A stretch of 23,927 bases of DNA from an uncultured Collinsella sp. (GTDB lineage Bacteria; Actinomycetota; Coriobacteriia; Coriobacteriales; Coriobacteriaceae), in NCBI GenBank assembly GCA_902497065.1, contig CABVDH010000025.1, positions 1-23,927 of the forward strand, written 5' to 3'. Under the pieces are notes generated by a model that ran no database searches, was not told the DNA's origin, and worked only from the letters and a program-made list of their open reading frames with translations. Positions 14,780-22,002 of the stretch are shown here, one piece after another; the stretch's first letter is position 1; each line of letters opens with the position of its first letter. The translations under genes were made by a program, and so were the position numbers.

Positions 14780-14834
14780 CTGAAGCCGGTGCGTATTTGC
14801 GAAGCAAATACGCAGACGTCCCGTTGCCCGCTCC
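14780..14834. repeat. 55-bp perfect direct repeat, copy 2
   Basis: Identical to 14649-14703. The base after it is A, so this copy of the tRNA-Gly tail ends in CCA like the real tRNA. The 76 bases between the copies (14704-14779) contain the palindrome GCTCCGCGGAGC at the left junction and an imperfect GGAGCAA/TTGCTCC inverted repeat, but no gene. Confidence 0.95.
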
Positions 14835-14887
14835 AATTCCAAAATGTTAGGTTAATGCCTGCTGCCCATACTTGCACCTGCGCACGG

Positions 14888-14893
14888 TACAAT
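14888..14893 (+). promoter_or_regulatory. Candidate -10 element of purB
   Basis: TACAAT lies 44 bases before the purB start, but no good -35 is found 16-18 bases upstream. GTTGG (14895-14899) and CCAAC (14907-14911) form a small inverted repeat over the expected transcription start, which could be an operator. Confidence 0.35.
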
Positions 14894-14937
14894 GGTTGGG
14901 TTACGACCAACGTGCCAATAACCAAAAAGGAGCCGCT

Positions 14938-16284
14938 ATGATCGACCGCTATACCCGCCCGGAGATGGGACACATCTTCTCCCTCGAGAACAAGTACGCC
15001 ATTTGGCAGGAAATTGAGGTCTTGGCCTGCGAGGCCCAGGCGGAGCTCGGCAAGATCGGCATTTCTAAAGACGAAGCCCAGTGGATCCGCGACCATGCCA
15101 ACTTTGAGAAGGCAAAGGTCGATGAGATCGAGGAAGTCACGCGTCACGACGTTATTGCTTTCCTGACCAACATGAAGGAGTACATCGATGCCGATGTTCC
15201 CGAGGGCGACCCCAAGCCCAGCCGCTGGGTTCACTACGGCATGACCAGCTCCGACCTGGGCGATACAGCTCTGTGCTACCAGCTCACCCAGGCCTGTGAT
15301 CTGATTATCGAGGATGTCAAGAAACTCGGCGAGATCTGCAAGCGTCGTGCCTTCAAGGAGCGCAACACGCTCTGCGCCGGCCGTACTCATGGCATCCACG
15401 CCGAGCCGATGACCTTCGGCATGAAGTTTGGCTCTTGGGCCTGGGAGCTCAAGCGCGATCTGGACCGTCTTGAGGATGCCCGCAAAAATGTTGCCTTCGG
15501 TGCCATCTCGGGTGCTGTCGGCACGTACAGCTCCATCGAGCCGTTTGTCGAGGAGTATGTCTGTGAGCACCTGGGTCTGGTTCACGATCCGCTGTCCACG
15601 CAGGTCATCAGCCGCGACCATCACGCCTACCTCGCCGGCGTCCTCGCCACCACGGCGGCCACCTGCGAGCGTATCGCTACCGAGGTTCGCAATCTGCAGA
15701 AGACCGATACGCTCGAGGCCGAGGAGCCGTTCCGCAAGGGTCAAAAGGGCAGCTCCGCCATGCCGCACAAGCGCAACCCGATCACCATGGAGAAGGTCTG
15801 CGGCCTGTCGCGCGTCGTGAAGTCCAACGCCCAGGTCGCCTTCGACAACGTCGCCCTGTGGCACGAGCGCGATATTTCGCACTCCTCTGCCGAGCGTGTC
15901 GCCCAGGCCGATAGTTTCATCGCGCTGGACCACATGTTCCAGTGCCTCATCCGCGTTATCGACGGTCTGCAGCTGTATCCTGCCCGCATGATGGCCAACC
16001 TCAACAAGACCCGTGGCCTCATCTTCTCCTCCAAGGTCCTGCTGGCCCTCGTCGATACGGGCATCACCCGCGAGGATGCTTATGCCATCGTGCAGGAAAA
16101 TGCTATGGCCACTTGGCACGAGGTGCAGGATTGCGTCTCCGGCCCCACCTTTAAGGAGCGTCTCGAGGCCGATCCGCGCTGCACCGTCAGCCAGGAGAAG
16201 CTCGACGAGATCTTTGATCCGTGGGACTTCCTCACCCGCATCGACACGGTCTTCGATCGCCTGGAGCAGCTGAGCTTCGAGTAG
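14938..16284 (+). CDS. purB: Adenylosuccinate lyase
   Basis: 448 residues from the ATG at 14938, which has AAGGAG 6 bases upstream; an in-frame upstream extension to 14872 lacks a ribosome site and is not used. PurB acts twice in the cytosolic purine pathway: it releases fumarate from SAICAR to give AICAR and from adenylosuccinate to give AMP. The fumarase/aspartase superfamily signature GSSAMPHKRNP is at 271-281 and carries the catalytic serine. GRTHGIHAEP near 148-157 carries a catalytic histidine (H151), and HYGMTSSDLGDT near 99-110 is the substrate loop. Length is normal. It stands alone between the tRNA-Gly repeat region and the TSCPD gene; purC, the enzyme one step earlier in the pathway, lies about 4 kb away in another unit. 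Confidence 0.97.
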   Translation: MIDRYTRPEMGHIFSLENKYAIWQEIEVLACEAQAELGKIGISKDEAQWIRDHANFEKAKVDEIEEVTRHDVIAFLTNMKEYIDADVPEGDPKPSRWVHYGMTSSDLGDTALCYQLTQACDLIIEDVKKLGEICKRRAFKERNTLCAGRTHGIHAEPMTFGMKFGSWAWELKRDLDRLEDARKNVAFGAISGAVGTYSSIEPFVEEYVCEHLGLVHDPLSTQVISRDHHAYLAGVLATTAATCERIATEVRNLQKTDTLEAEEPFRKGQKGSSAMPHKRNPITMEKVCGLSRVVKSNAQVAFDNVALWHERDISHSSAERVAQADSFIALDHMFQCLIRVIDGLQLYPARMMANLNKTRGLIFSSKVLLALVDTGITREDAYAIVQENAMATWHEVQDCVSGPTFKERLEADPRCTVSQEKLDEIFDPWDFLTRIDTVFDRLEQLSFE

Positions 16285-16310
16285 GTTCGGGCATAACGTT
16301 AGCTTTTTAG

Positions 16311-16348
16311 GGCGCTTTGCTGGTAATGTGTGTTGCCGGCAAAGCGCC
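16311..16348 (+). terminator. Strong hairpin after purB (possible terminator)
   Basis: GGCGCTTTGCTGG pairs with CCGGCAAAGCGCC (13 bp, one T-G wobble) around a 12-base loop, beginning 26 bases after the purB stop. No T-tract follows, so it would be an atypical terminator or an mRNA-stabilising structure. Confidence 0.45.
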
Positions 16349-16351
16349 TCG

Positions 16352-16378
16352 TTGCATTTAGGGAAAGACGGGGATAAT
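16352..16378 (+). promoter_or_regulatory. Candidate promoter for the TSCPD/lipoprotein pair
   Basis: TTGCAT (16352-16357) and GATAAT (16373-16378) are separated by a short 15-base spacer and lie about 35 bases before the TSCPD start. Both hexamers are reasonable but the spacing is not ideal. Confidence 0.4.
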
Positions 16379-16412
16379 AGTCGTCTCGAATAACATTCTG
16401 AGAGGGGATCGC

Positions 16413-16676
16413 ATGATTTCGTTTGATTACAAGCCTCAGGGCGTGTGTGCTCGCAATATCCACCTTGACCTTTCCGATGACGGCAACAAGGTGATGGGCG
16501 TTGAGTTTACCGGCGGCTGCGACGGCAATCTCAAGGCAATCTCCAAGCTGGTCGAGGGTGCTCCTGTCGATCGCGTAATCGAGGTTCTCGCCGGTAATAC
16601 CTGCGGTATGAAAAAGACCTCCTGCGCCGACCAGCTTACGTGCGCTATCGAGGCCGCTCGCGCCGAGATCGCCTAA
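16413..16676 (+). CDS. TSCPD domain protein (TIGR03905-like)
   Basis: 87 residues, starting at ATG with GAGGGG about 6 bases upstream. The whole protein is one TSCPD domain, with the pattern GCDGNLKAISKLVEG, then CGMKKTSCADQL and CAIEAA. Five cysteines are present (C12, C36, C64, C71, C77); the TSCxDQ cysteine gives the family its name. TSCPD domains also occur at the C-terminus of class II (B12-dependent) ribonucleotide reductases, where they are thought to bind metal, but the role of stand-alone members is unknown. The stop codon shares its last A with the start of the next gene (TAATG), so the two are translationally coupled. Confidence 0.87.
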   Translation: MISFDYKPQGVCARNIHLDLSDDGNKVMGVEFTGGCDGNLKAISKLVEGAPVDRVIEVLAGNTCGMKKTSCADQLTCAIEAARAEIA

Positions 16677-17887
16677 TGGGTATCGTCGACCACATCAAGA
16701 ACGGAATATCGCGCCGTGGCTTTGTACTCGGCGGTGCTGCCGCGGGCGCTGCCACGGTGCTTGCCGGATGCTCGAAAAAAACGGGCACCAGCGACGATGC
16801 CGCCGGCGAGCCGCAGGTTATCAAGGATGACTCAAAAATCGTTTCGATTACGGATGAGTATGAGGCTGTTGACATCGACCTCGAGCCTGCGGCTTCATGG
16901 ACATTGCCACTGGGTACGCTGCTGTACTATTGCGATGGCGATTACGCCGCAGCCATGATGGCTCCGGCATCGGCACTGCATGCCAACACGCTCGGTGTGC
17001 TCAACTTGGGCGACGGTTCGCTCACAACGCTCATTGAGGATCCCGTCGAAGGTACAGGGTATTCGTTTTACGATGTTCGCGCCGGCGATGGCGTGTTTAC
17101 TTGGGTCGAAATGAACTTTGCGAACGCATCGTGGAAGCTCTATGCGCAAAATACGGCAGGTGCGTCGCTTGTCGGCGATGTAGTCGAGCTCGACCGAGGC
17201 GGCAAGGACTACGATCCGCCACTGTTTACGGCGTTCGGATCGTCCGTCATTTGGTACAAGATGCCTGCTGCAGGCGGCAATAAGACGAGTCACGACTCGT
17301 ATTGCTACCGTCGCTCGCTCGATGAGGCAAAGACCGAGGCCATTTGGAAGTCAACGGGTCGCTTTGCATCCGCCCCGCGCGTGAGTGACGGTATCTTGAC
17401 CATATCTCCGCGTGTGCGCAATGACGAGGGCGTCTACTACGGCATGACGGCGATTGACCTGACGGACGGCAACAATACCAAGAGGGCTCAGCTGGTCCTT
17501 CCCTCATCGGTGTCTCCCTTCGAGGCCGTATATATGGGTGACACGTTTGTGTTCTCCATCGAGGCCACCTATAACGGCGTGGGAAGTCTAGGCAACATGG
17601 GCACCTATATCGGTAACGAGAACGGGACGTTCCTATTCCTGTCGCGCGAGCCGCTTGCGTGTGCTGCCGGCAGAAAGGGCAAATATCTGGTTAAGGTTCA
17701 GGCCTCGCATTTTCTGATCGATACCTCCGCCAAAACCTATGGTTCGCTGCTGTCGCCCGACCGCGCTCTCGAATATGGCGATTATCCAGCTACGGCGGGT
17801 AAATCGAATACGTTTTTAACCTATGCCACGGTGCGTAATAGCCAAGGAATTCCCGAGACGGTCACTGCCCGCCTGTTCTCTCTTTAG
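16676..17887 (+). CDS. Tat-exported lipoprotein of unknown function
   Basis: 403 residues from the ATG at 16676, which overlaps the TSCPD stop in TAATG; an earlier in-frame start inside the TSCPD gene is less likely. The N-terminus has a twin-arginine motif (SRRGFVLGG, R13-R14) followed by a hydrophobic stretch and the lipobox VLAGC with C32. The product should therefore be folded in the cytoplasm, exported by Tat and lipid-anchored outside the membrane. The mature part, after a short Lys/Asp-rich linker, is dominated by beta-strand-like segments with aromatic and glycine-rich turns, compatible with a beta-propeller, but no family or active-site motif is recognised. Tat use suggests a cofactor or rapid folding. 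Coupling to the TSCPD protein hints at a shared role. Confidence 0.85.
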   Translation: MGIVDHIKNGISRRGFVLGGAAAGAATVLAGCSKKTGTSDDAAGEPQVIKDDSKIVSITDEYEAVDIDLEPAASWTLPLGTLLYYCDGDYAAAMMAPASALHANTLGVLNLGDGSLTTLIEDPVEGTGYSFYDVRAGDGVFTWVEMNFANASWKLYAQNTAGASLVGDVVELDRGGKDYDPPLFTAFGSSVIWYKMPAAGGNKTSHDSYCYRRSLDEAKTEAIWKSTGRFASAPRVSDGILTISPRVRNDEGVYYGMTAIDLTDGNNTKRAQLVLPSSVSPFEAVYMGDTFVFSIEATYNGVGSLGNMGTYIGNENGTFLFLSREPLACAAGRKGKYLVKVQASHFLIDTSAKTYGSLLSPDRALEYGDYPATAGKSNTFLTYATVRNSQGIPETVTARLFSL

Positions 17888-17945
17888 CGCCGAGGGGTTA
17901 AAAAGGCGTCAACGGGGGAATAAGCGCGTTGTAATTGTGAGTGCC

Positions 17946-17984
17946 GCCCGCCGAGCCGCCGCACTGTAGCGGTGCTCGGTGGGC
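17946..17984 (+). terminator. Strong hairpin after the lipoprotein gene (possible terminator)
   Basis: GCCCGCCGAGC and GCTCGGTGGGC pair (one wobble), and the stem continues with GCCGC/GCGGT after a one-base bulge, about 16 bp around ACTGTA. It starts 58 bases past the stop and has no U-tract, so termination is uncertain. The rest of 17888-18040 holds no gene; TAAAAT (17995-18000) might be a -10 for the response regulator. Confidence 0.45.
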
Positions 17985-18040
17985 ATAGGTGCGTTAAAAT
18001 GGGCTTGTTCTTAGTTAATTGAGACAGGGGGGGCCGTGTT

Positions 18041-18763
18041 ATGGCTTCAGATGCAAAAAAGATTCTGCTGGTCGAGGACGAGAAGGCAATCCGTGACGCT
18101 GTCGCTGCCTATCTCGAGCGCGAGGGCTACTGGGTTGTTGGCGTCGGCGACGGCCAGTCTGCGATCGAGGAGTTCGAGAAGCACCAGTTTGACCTGGTTG
18201 TGCTCGACCTTATGCTCCCCAAGATTCCCGGCGAGCGCGTTTGCCGCACTATTCGCGATACCTCGGATGTGCCCATTATCATGCTTACCGCCAAGGGCGA
18301 GATCGAGGATCGCATCATCGGCCTCGAGCTTGGTGCCGACGACTACCTGATCAAGCCGTTCTCGCCGCGCGAGCTCGTCGCCCGCGTCCGCGCCTTGTTC
18401 CGTCGTGCTCACCAGGCAGACGAGCCTGCCGTTGAGGTGCTCGACTTTGGCGATCTGGTCATCGATATCTCGGGCCACAAGATCTTGGTCGAGGACAAGG
18501 AAGTAGACCTGACTGCCTCCGAGTTCAAGCTGCTCACCACGCTTGCTCGCCATCCTGGTCGCGTCTATAACCGTATGGAGCTGGTCGAGAAGGTGCTCGG
18601 CTACGACTTTGAGGGCTACGAGCGCACCATCGACAGCCACGTGAAGAACCTTCGCGCCAAGCTGGGCGATGACCCCAAGAAGCCTAAGTGGCTCTACACC
18701 GTTCACGGTGTCGGCTATCGCTTCGAGGCTCCGGCCAAGACCGATAAGTCGGACGAGAAATAG
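18041..18763 (+). CDS. OmpR/PhoB-family response regulator
   Basis: 240 residues. The receiver domain (about 6-120) has the acidic pair in VEDE, the phospho-acceptor D56 in VVLDLMLP, the switch threonine in MLTAK and K105 in LIKPFSP. The C-terminal winged-helix DNA-binding domain (about 130-232) has DLTASEFKLL, a recognition-helix region ending in RTIDSHVKNLRAKLG, and WLYTVHGVGYRFE. The ATG has a G-rich ribosome site (AGGGGGGG) about 7 bases upstream. The cognate histidine kinase starts 11 bases downstream. Sequence is closest in style to PhoP/WalR/MtrA-type regulators; the regulon cannot be deduced. Confidence 0.95.
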   Translation: MASDAKKILLVEDEKAIRDAVAAYLEREGYWVVGVGDGQSAIEEFEKHQFDLVVLDLMLPKIPGERVCRTIRDTSDVPIIMLTAKGEIEDRIIGLELGADDYLIKPFSPRELVARVRALFRRAHQADEPAVEVLDFGDLVIDISGHKILVEDKEVDLTASEFKLLTTLARHPGRVYNRMELVEKVLGYDFEGYERTIDSHVKNLRAKLGDDPKKPKWLYTVHGVGYRFEAPAKTDKSDEK

Positions 18764-18774
18764 GGAAATCACAT

Positions 18775-20340
18775 ATGACACCTGCGCGCTTTGAAATCGG
18801 ACAAAAGCACAAGCAGGAGAACGAGGCGGGTTCCAAGGCAAGTTGGAACACGCCTCGTTCCGATTCACGGCCAGCGATGAGCTATCCCTCGCGCATGGCA
18901 TTGGCTTTTGCCCTGACGTCGCTCATGACGGTATTGGTGCTGGTGGGCGTTGTCTCCGTTGTGTGGGGCACCGTCTTTTCGGATTACACGCGCTCCAATA
19001 TCGTCGAAATCGCAAATTCCGCTGCCGAGAAGTTGGCAACCTCATATGAGGAAAACGGCTCTTGGACCGCGGGGGAACTGCGTACGGTCGCAACGTCGAG
19101 TTTGGTTTCCGACGATCTGGGCATGCAGGTCGTCAATAAAAAGGGCGTAATCGTTTATGACGATTCCTGGCCCTCGGCAAGCGCCACCGCCGATGTACGC
19201 GAAAACCAGGCTACGACCGACGACACGAGCGGCAAGAGGGCATCGCATAGTCCGGTCTCGTCTGCTCCAACCGACTCCGATAGCGTTGCTAACGTCGAGA
19301 TTGTAACGTCTTCCGGCGAGCATGTCGGACAGGTAAAGCTGTGGGCCATCGGCTCCGACGCTCTGCTCACCAAGGCGGACTCTGCGTTTAGGGAGAAGAC
19401 CTTTAACGCCATGGCCCTCGCCGCGGTTGTTGCAATTTGCATTTCGGTCGTTATCGGATCGCTCGTGTCGCGCATGCTCACCAAGCCGATTCATCGCATC
19501 ACCAGCACCGCAAAGCAAATCCGTGACGGCGACCTGTCGGCTCGCACGGGACTGCGCGGTGATGACGAGATCGATCAGCTGGGTGAGACCTTCGATGAGA
19601 TGGCCACTTCGCTCGAGAAGGATATGAAACACGAGAAGCGCCTGACCTCAGACGTTGCACATGAGCTTCGCACGCCGCTTATGGCCATGCTCGCAACGGT
19701 CGAGGCCATGCAGGATGGCGTGTATCCCACCGACGATGAGCATTTGGAGACCGTTGCTTCCGAGACGCGCCGCCTGGCTCGTCTGGTGCAGCAGATGCTT
19801 GACCTGTCGCGCATGGAAAACAGCACGGCTCCGCTCAACCTTGAGCCGGTGGACATGGTTCCTTTCGTGCGTTCCATCGTCAATGCCCAGGAGCGCCTGT
19901 TTGTCGACCGCGATCTGCGCCTGCGTTTTGCGGACGAGACCCAGGGTCACGACGATGTCGTCGAGGCCGATCCCGACATGATCACGCAATGTGTTATCAA
20001 CCTCATGAGCAACGCCATGCGCTACACCCCCGAGGGCGGTTGGGTCGTGGTGTCGGTGCTAAGTGACCGCAAGCACGTCAGCATTGCCGTTTCTGATACC
20101 GGCATCGGTATTGCCAAGGACGATCTGTCGCGCATCTTCGGGCGGTTTTGGCGCGCCGATGCCAGCCGCGCCCGCGAAGCTGGCGGCCTGGGCGTTGGCC
20201 TCGCCGTGACCAAGCAGATCGTCGAGCGTCACCATGGCTACATATCCGTGGAGTCGGAGCTTGGAAAGGGTACGACTTTTACAATTCATCTGCCCCGCGA
20301 GCACACGGCAGACGCGGCATCTACTACAATGGAGCACTAG
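18775..20340 (+). CDS. Membrane sensor histidine kinase
   Basis: 521 residues. Transmembrane helix 1 (about 41-65), an extracellular region (about 66-205) with a Ser/Asp/Thr-rich low-complexity stretch at 130-172, helix 2 (about 211-232), HAMP (233-285), HisKA with phospho-acceptor H296 in DVAHELRTPL, and an HATPase_c domain with NLMSNAMRYTPEGG (N box), DTGIGIA (G1), FGRFWRAD (F box) and GGLGVGLAVTKQIV (G2). It is complete and should be active with the response regulator 11 bases upstream. The chosen ATG has only a weak AGGGA. M35 and M41 are in-frame alternatives without a ribosome site; choosing either would place the hairpin at 18819-18860 in the untranslated gap. The cytoplasmic N-terminal 40 residues are unusual. 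The signal is unknown. Confidence 0.94.
   Translation: MTPARFEIGQKHKQENEAGSKASWNTPRSDSRPAMSYPSRMALAFALTSLMTVLVLVGVVSVVWGTVFSDYTRSNIVEIANSAAEKLATSYEENGSWTAGELRTVATSSLVSDDLGMQVVNKKGVIVYDDSWPSASATADVRENQATTDDTSGKRASHSPVSSAPTDSDSVANVEIVTSSGEHVGQVKLWAIGSDALLTKADSAFREKTFNAMALAAVVAICISVVIGSLVSRMLTKPIHRITSTAKQIRDGDLSARTGLRGDDEIDQLGETFDEMATSLEKDMKHEKRLTSDVAHELRTPLMAMLATVEAMQDGVYPTDDEHLETVASETRRLARLVQQMLDLSRMENSTAPLNLEPVDMVPFVRSIVNAQERLFVDRDLRLRFADETQGHDDVVEADPDMITQCVINLMSNAMRYTPEGGWVVVSVLSDRKHVSIAVSDTGIGIAKDDLSRIFGRFWRADASRAREAGGLGVGLAVTKQIVERHHGYISVESELGKGTTFTIHLPREHTADAASTTMEH
18819..18860 (+). repeat. 42-nt near-perfect hairpin at the start of the kinase gene
   Basis: Two 18-base arms (18819-18836 and 18843-18860) pair at 17 of 18 positions, with one G-A mismatch, around a GGCAAG loop. 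No T-tract follows. It lies 55 bases after the response-regulator stop and within the first 30 codons of the annotated kinase frame. Confidence 0.85.
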
Positions 20341-20398
20341 CTTTTCGCTATTCGGTGAAGGAGGGGCCGCGTCCCTGCCGCTCCGAGTTTGCGAAAAC

Positions 20399-20418
20399 AT
20401 GCGGGAAAGAACCCGCAT
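20399..20418 (+). terminator. Short hairpin between the kinase and purC (weak terminator or attenuator)
   Basis: ATGCGGG and CCCGCAT form a perfect 7-bp stem with a 6-base A-rich loop, followed by TTCTGT. It sits 58 bases after the kinase stop and 31 bases before the purC start. The U run is poor. The remainder of 20341-20449 contains no gene. Confidence 0.4.
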
Positions 20419-20449
20419 TTCTGTCGTATTTAGGTAAGGAGTGACTCAC

Positions 20450-21337
20450 GTGACAACGATGGAGCGTCGTCCGGATTCCCGTGGCAAGGTTCGTGATATT
20501 TACGATGCCGGTGAAAACCTGCTGATGGTCGCCACCGACCGCATTTCTGCGTTCGACTTCATTCTTCCCGACGAGATTCCGTTTAAGGGAGAGGTACTCA
20601 ATCGCATCTCGGCATTCTGGTTCGATAAGTTTGCCGACATCGTCCCCAACCATCTCGTTTCCATCGACCCGGCGGATTTCCCCGAGGAGTTTGCTGAGTA
20701 TCGTGACTACCTCGCTGGCCGCGCCATGCTGGTTAAGAAGGCCCAGACGATTCCTATCGAGTGCATCGTTCGCGGCTATCTGACCGGTTCGGGCAAGAAG
20801 ACCTACGACGAGAACGGCACCGTCTGCGGCATCCAGCTGCCTGAGGGCCTGACCGAGGCTTCCAAGCTTCCCGAGCCGTTGTTCACGCCGTCCACGAAGG
20901 CCGAGATCGGTGACCACGACGAGAACATCTCGTTCGAGCGTTGCTGCGAGATCGTGGGCGAGGACATCGCCACGCAGATTCGCGACCTTTCCCTCAAGAT
21001 CTACAAGGCTGCCGCCGAGTACGCCGCGACCCGTGGCATCATCATTGCCGACACCAAGTTCGAGTTTGGTGTTATTGATGGCAAGGTCACGCTGATCGAC
21101 GAGTGTCTCACGCCCGACTCCAGCCGTTTCTGGCCTGCTGCCAGCTACGAGGAGGGCAAGATCCAGCCTAGCTACGACAAGCAATTCGTCCGCAATTGGC
21201 TCAAGGCCAACTGGGATATGACGGGGGAGACCCCGCACCTGCCCGCCGAGGTCATCGATGGCACGTCCGAGCGCTATCGCGAGGCCTTCCAGATCATCAC
21301 GGGCTCCCAGTTCACAAGCATGAAGGAGAACGCATAA
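20450..21337 (+). CDS. purC: SAICAR synthetase
   Basis: 295 residues from the GTG at 20450, placed 8 bases after AAGGAG; another GTG at 20441 overlaps that ribosome site and is unlikely. PurC joins CAIR and aspartate using ATP to give SAICAR, the substrate of PurB, in the cytosol. Family motifs are GKVRDIYD near the N-terminus, MVATDRISAFDF (ATP-binding region), the IECIVRGYLTGSG segment, KLPEPLFTPSTKAE with HDENIS, and IADTKFEFG followed by DECLTPDSSRFWP. The ~295-residue length fits the long, yeast-like form rather than the ~240-residue E. coli form. It lies behind a two-component system, with a coupled small membrane protein gene starting at the base after its stop codon. Confidence 0.96.
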   Translation: MTTMERRPDSRGKVRDIYDAGENLLMVATDRISAFDFILPDEIPFKGEVLNRISAFWFDKFADIVPNHLVSIDPADFPEEFAEYRDYLAGRAMLVKKAQTIPIECIVRGYLTGSGKKTYDENGTVCGIQLPEGLTEASKLPEPLFTPSTKAEIGDHDENISFERCCEIVGEDIATQIRDLSLKIYKAAAEYAATRGIIIADTKFEFGVIDGKVTLIDECLTPDSSRFWPAASYEEGKIQPSYDKQFVRNWLKANWDMTGETPHLPAEVIDGTSERYREAFQIITGSQFTSMKENA

Positions 21338-21913
21338 GTGAGTACCCGTAGCGCCACGAACAAGCGCACGCAATCCCACGAAGTTACCGGGGTTGCGCGC
21401 AAGTCTGCCGCATCTGCTAAGCCCGCCCGCCAAGCAGCGAGCTCCGTTCGCGTCGTGCCGGCTTCGTCTAAGGCACGCCGCAAAGAGCTCGAGAAGGGCG
21501 AGAGCCTCGAGGGCCTCTCTAAAGAGGAGAAGCGCGCCCGCAAGGCTAAGCAGCGCGCCAAGGAGGACCGCATCTATACGGTGTCGAATATCCTCCTCAA
21601 GCAGGACGAGGACTACACCAAGCGCCGTCGCATCTGGTGGATTGTGCTCGCTATTGGCATGGTGCTCGTCGTGGCAATTTGGGCCTCGCTGTACTTCGCT
21701 CCCGCTGGCATGGTGTCCAGCCCTGTCCAGATGGTCGGCATTGTTTTGTCCTACGTCATCATTTTGGGCGACTTTATCTATGACTTCGCTCGTATTCGTC
21801 CCTTGCGCAACATGTACCGCGCGCAGGCCGAGGGCATGTCCGAGAACAAGCTCAACGCTCTTATTGAGCGCGCGGCTGCCGAGGAGGACAAGAAGGACTC
21901 CAAGAAGAAGTAG
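21338..21913 (+). CDS. Basic two-helix membrane protein of unknown function
   Basis: 191 residues starting at a GTG placed directly after the purC TAA, with AAGGAG 9 bases upstream. The first ~97 residues are very rich in Lys, Arg, Ser and Ala, include a charged helix-forming stretch (about 45-78) and are probably cytoplasmic. Two transmembrane helices follow (about 99-121 and 129-150), separated by a short loop. The tail is a charged helix (about 155-191) ending in KKDSKKK. The shape resembles small actinobacterial membrane proteins with RNA- or ribosome-contacting basic tails, but no family is recognised. It is probably co-transcribed with purC and followed by a strong terminator. Confidence 0.77.
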   Translation: MSTRSATNKRTQSHEVTGVARKSAASAKPARQAASSVRVVPASSKARRKELEKGESLEGLSKEEKRARKAKQRAKEDRIYTVSNILLKQDEDYTKRRRIWWIVLAIGMVLVVAIWASLYFAPAGMVSSPVQMVGIVLSYVIILGDFIYDFARIRPLRNMYRAQAEGMSENKLNALIERAAAEEDKKDSKKK

Positions 21914-21943
21914 CGTTTGCATACATACTTATCGCTAAGATAT

Positions 21944-21974
21944 AAGGCGCGTCGTTTTTGCGGCGCGCCTTTTT
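21944..21974 (+). terminator. Rho-independent terminator after the purC unit
   Basis: AAGGCGCGTCG and CGGCGCGCCTT form an 11-bp stem (one T-G wobble) with loop TTTTTG, and the right arm runs into TTTTT. It lies 30 bases past the membrane protein stop. Confidence 0.9.
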
Positions 21975-22002
21975 ACTGTTCTATAGATAGATGGAGTGGC
22001 AC

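Noticed and set aside
14649..14834. Repeats considered as a CRISPR array
   Set aside because: There are only two copies with one 76-base interval, the repeat contains tRNA sequence, and no cas gene is present.
14872..14937. N-terminal extension of PurB
   Set aside because: It would start at a TTG without a ribosome site; the ATG at 14938 has AAGGAG and gives the usual family N-terminus.
14557..16119. A 520-codon minus-strand frame opposite purB and the repeats
   Set aside because: Its first part is the complement of purB and its end translates the tRNA-tail hairpins; nothing protein-like is seen.
20348..21922. A 524-codon minus-strand frame opposite purC and the membrane protein
   Set aside because: It is the antisense shadow of two well-supported plus-strand coding genes.
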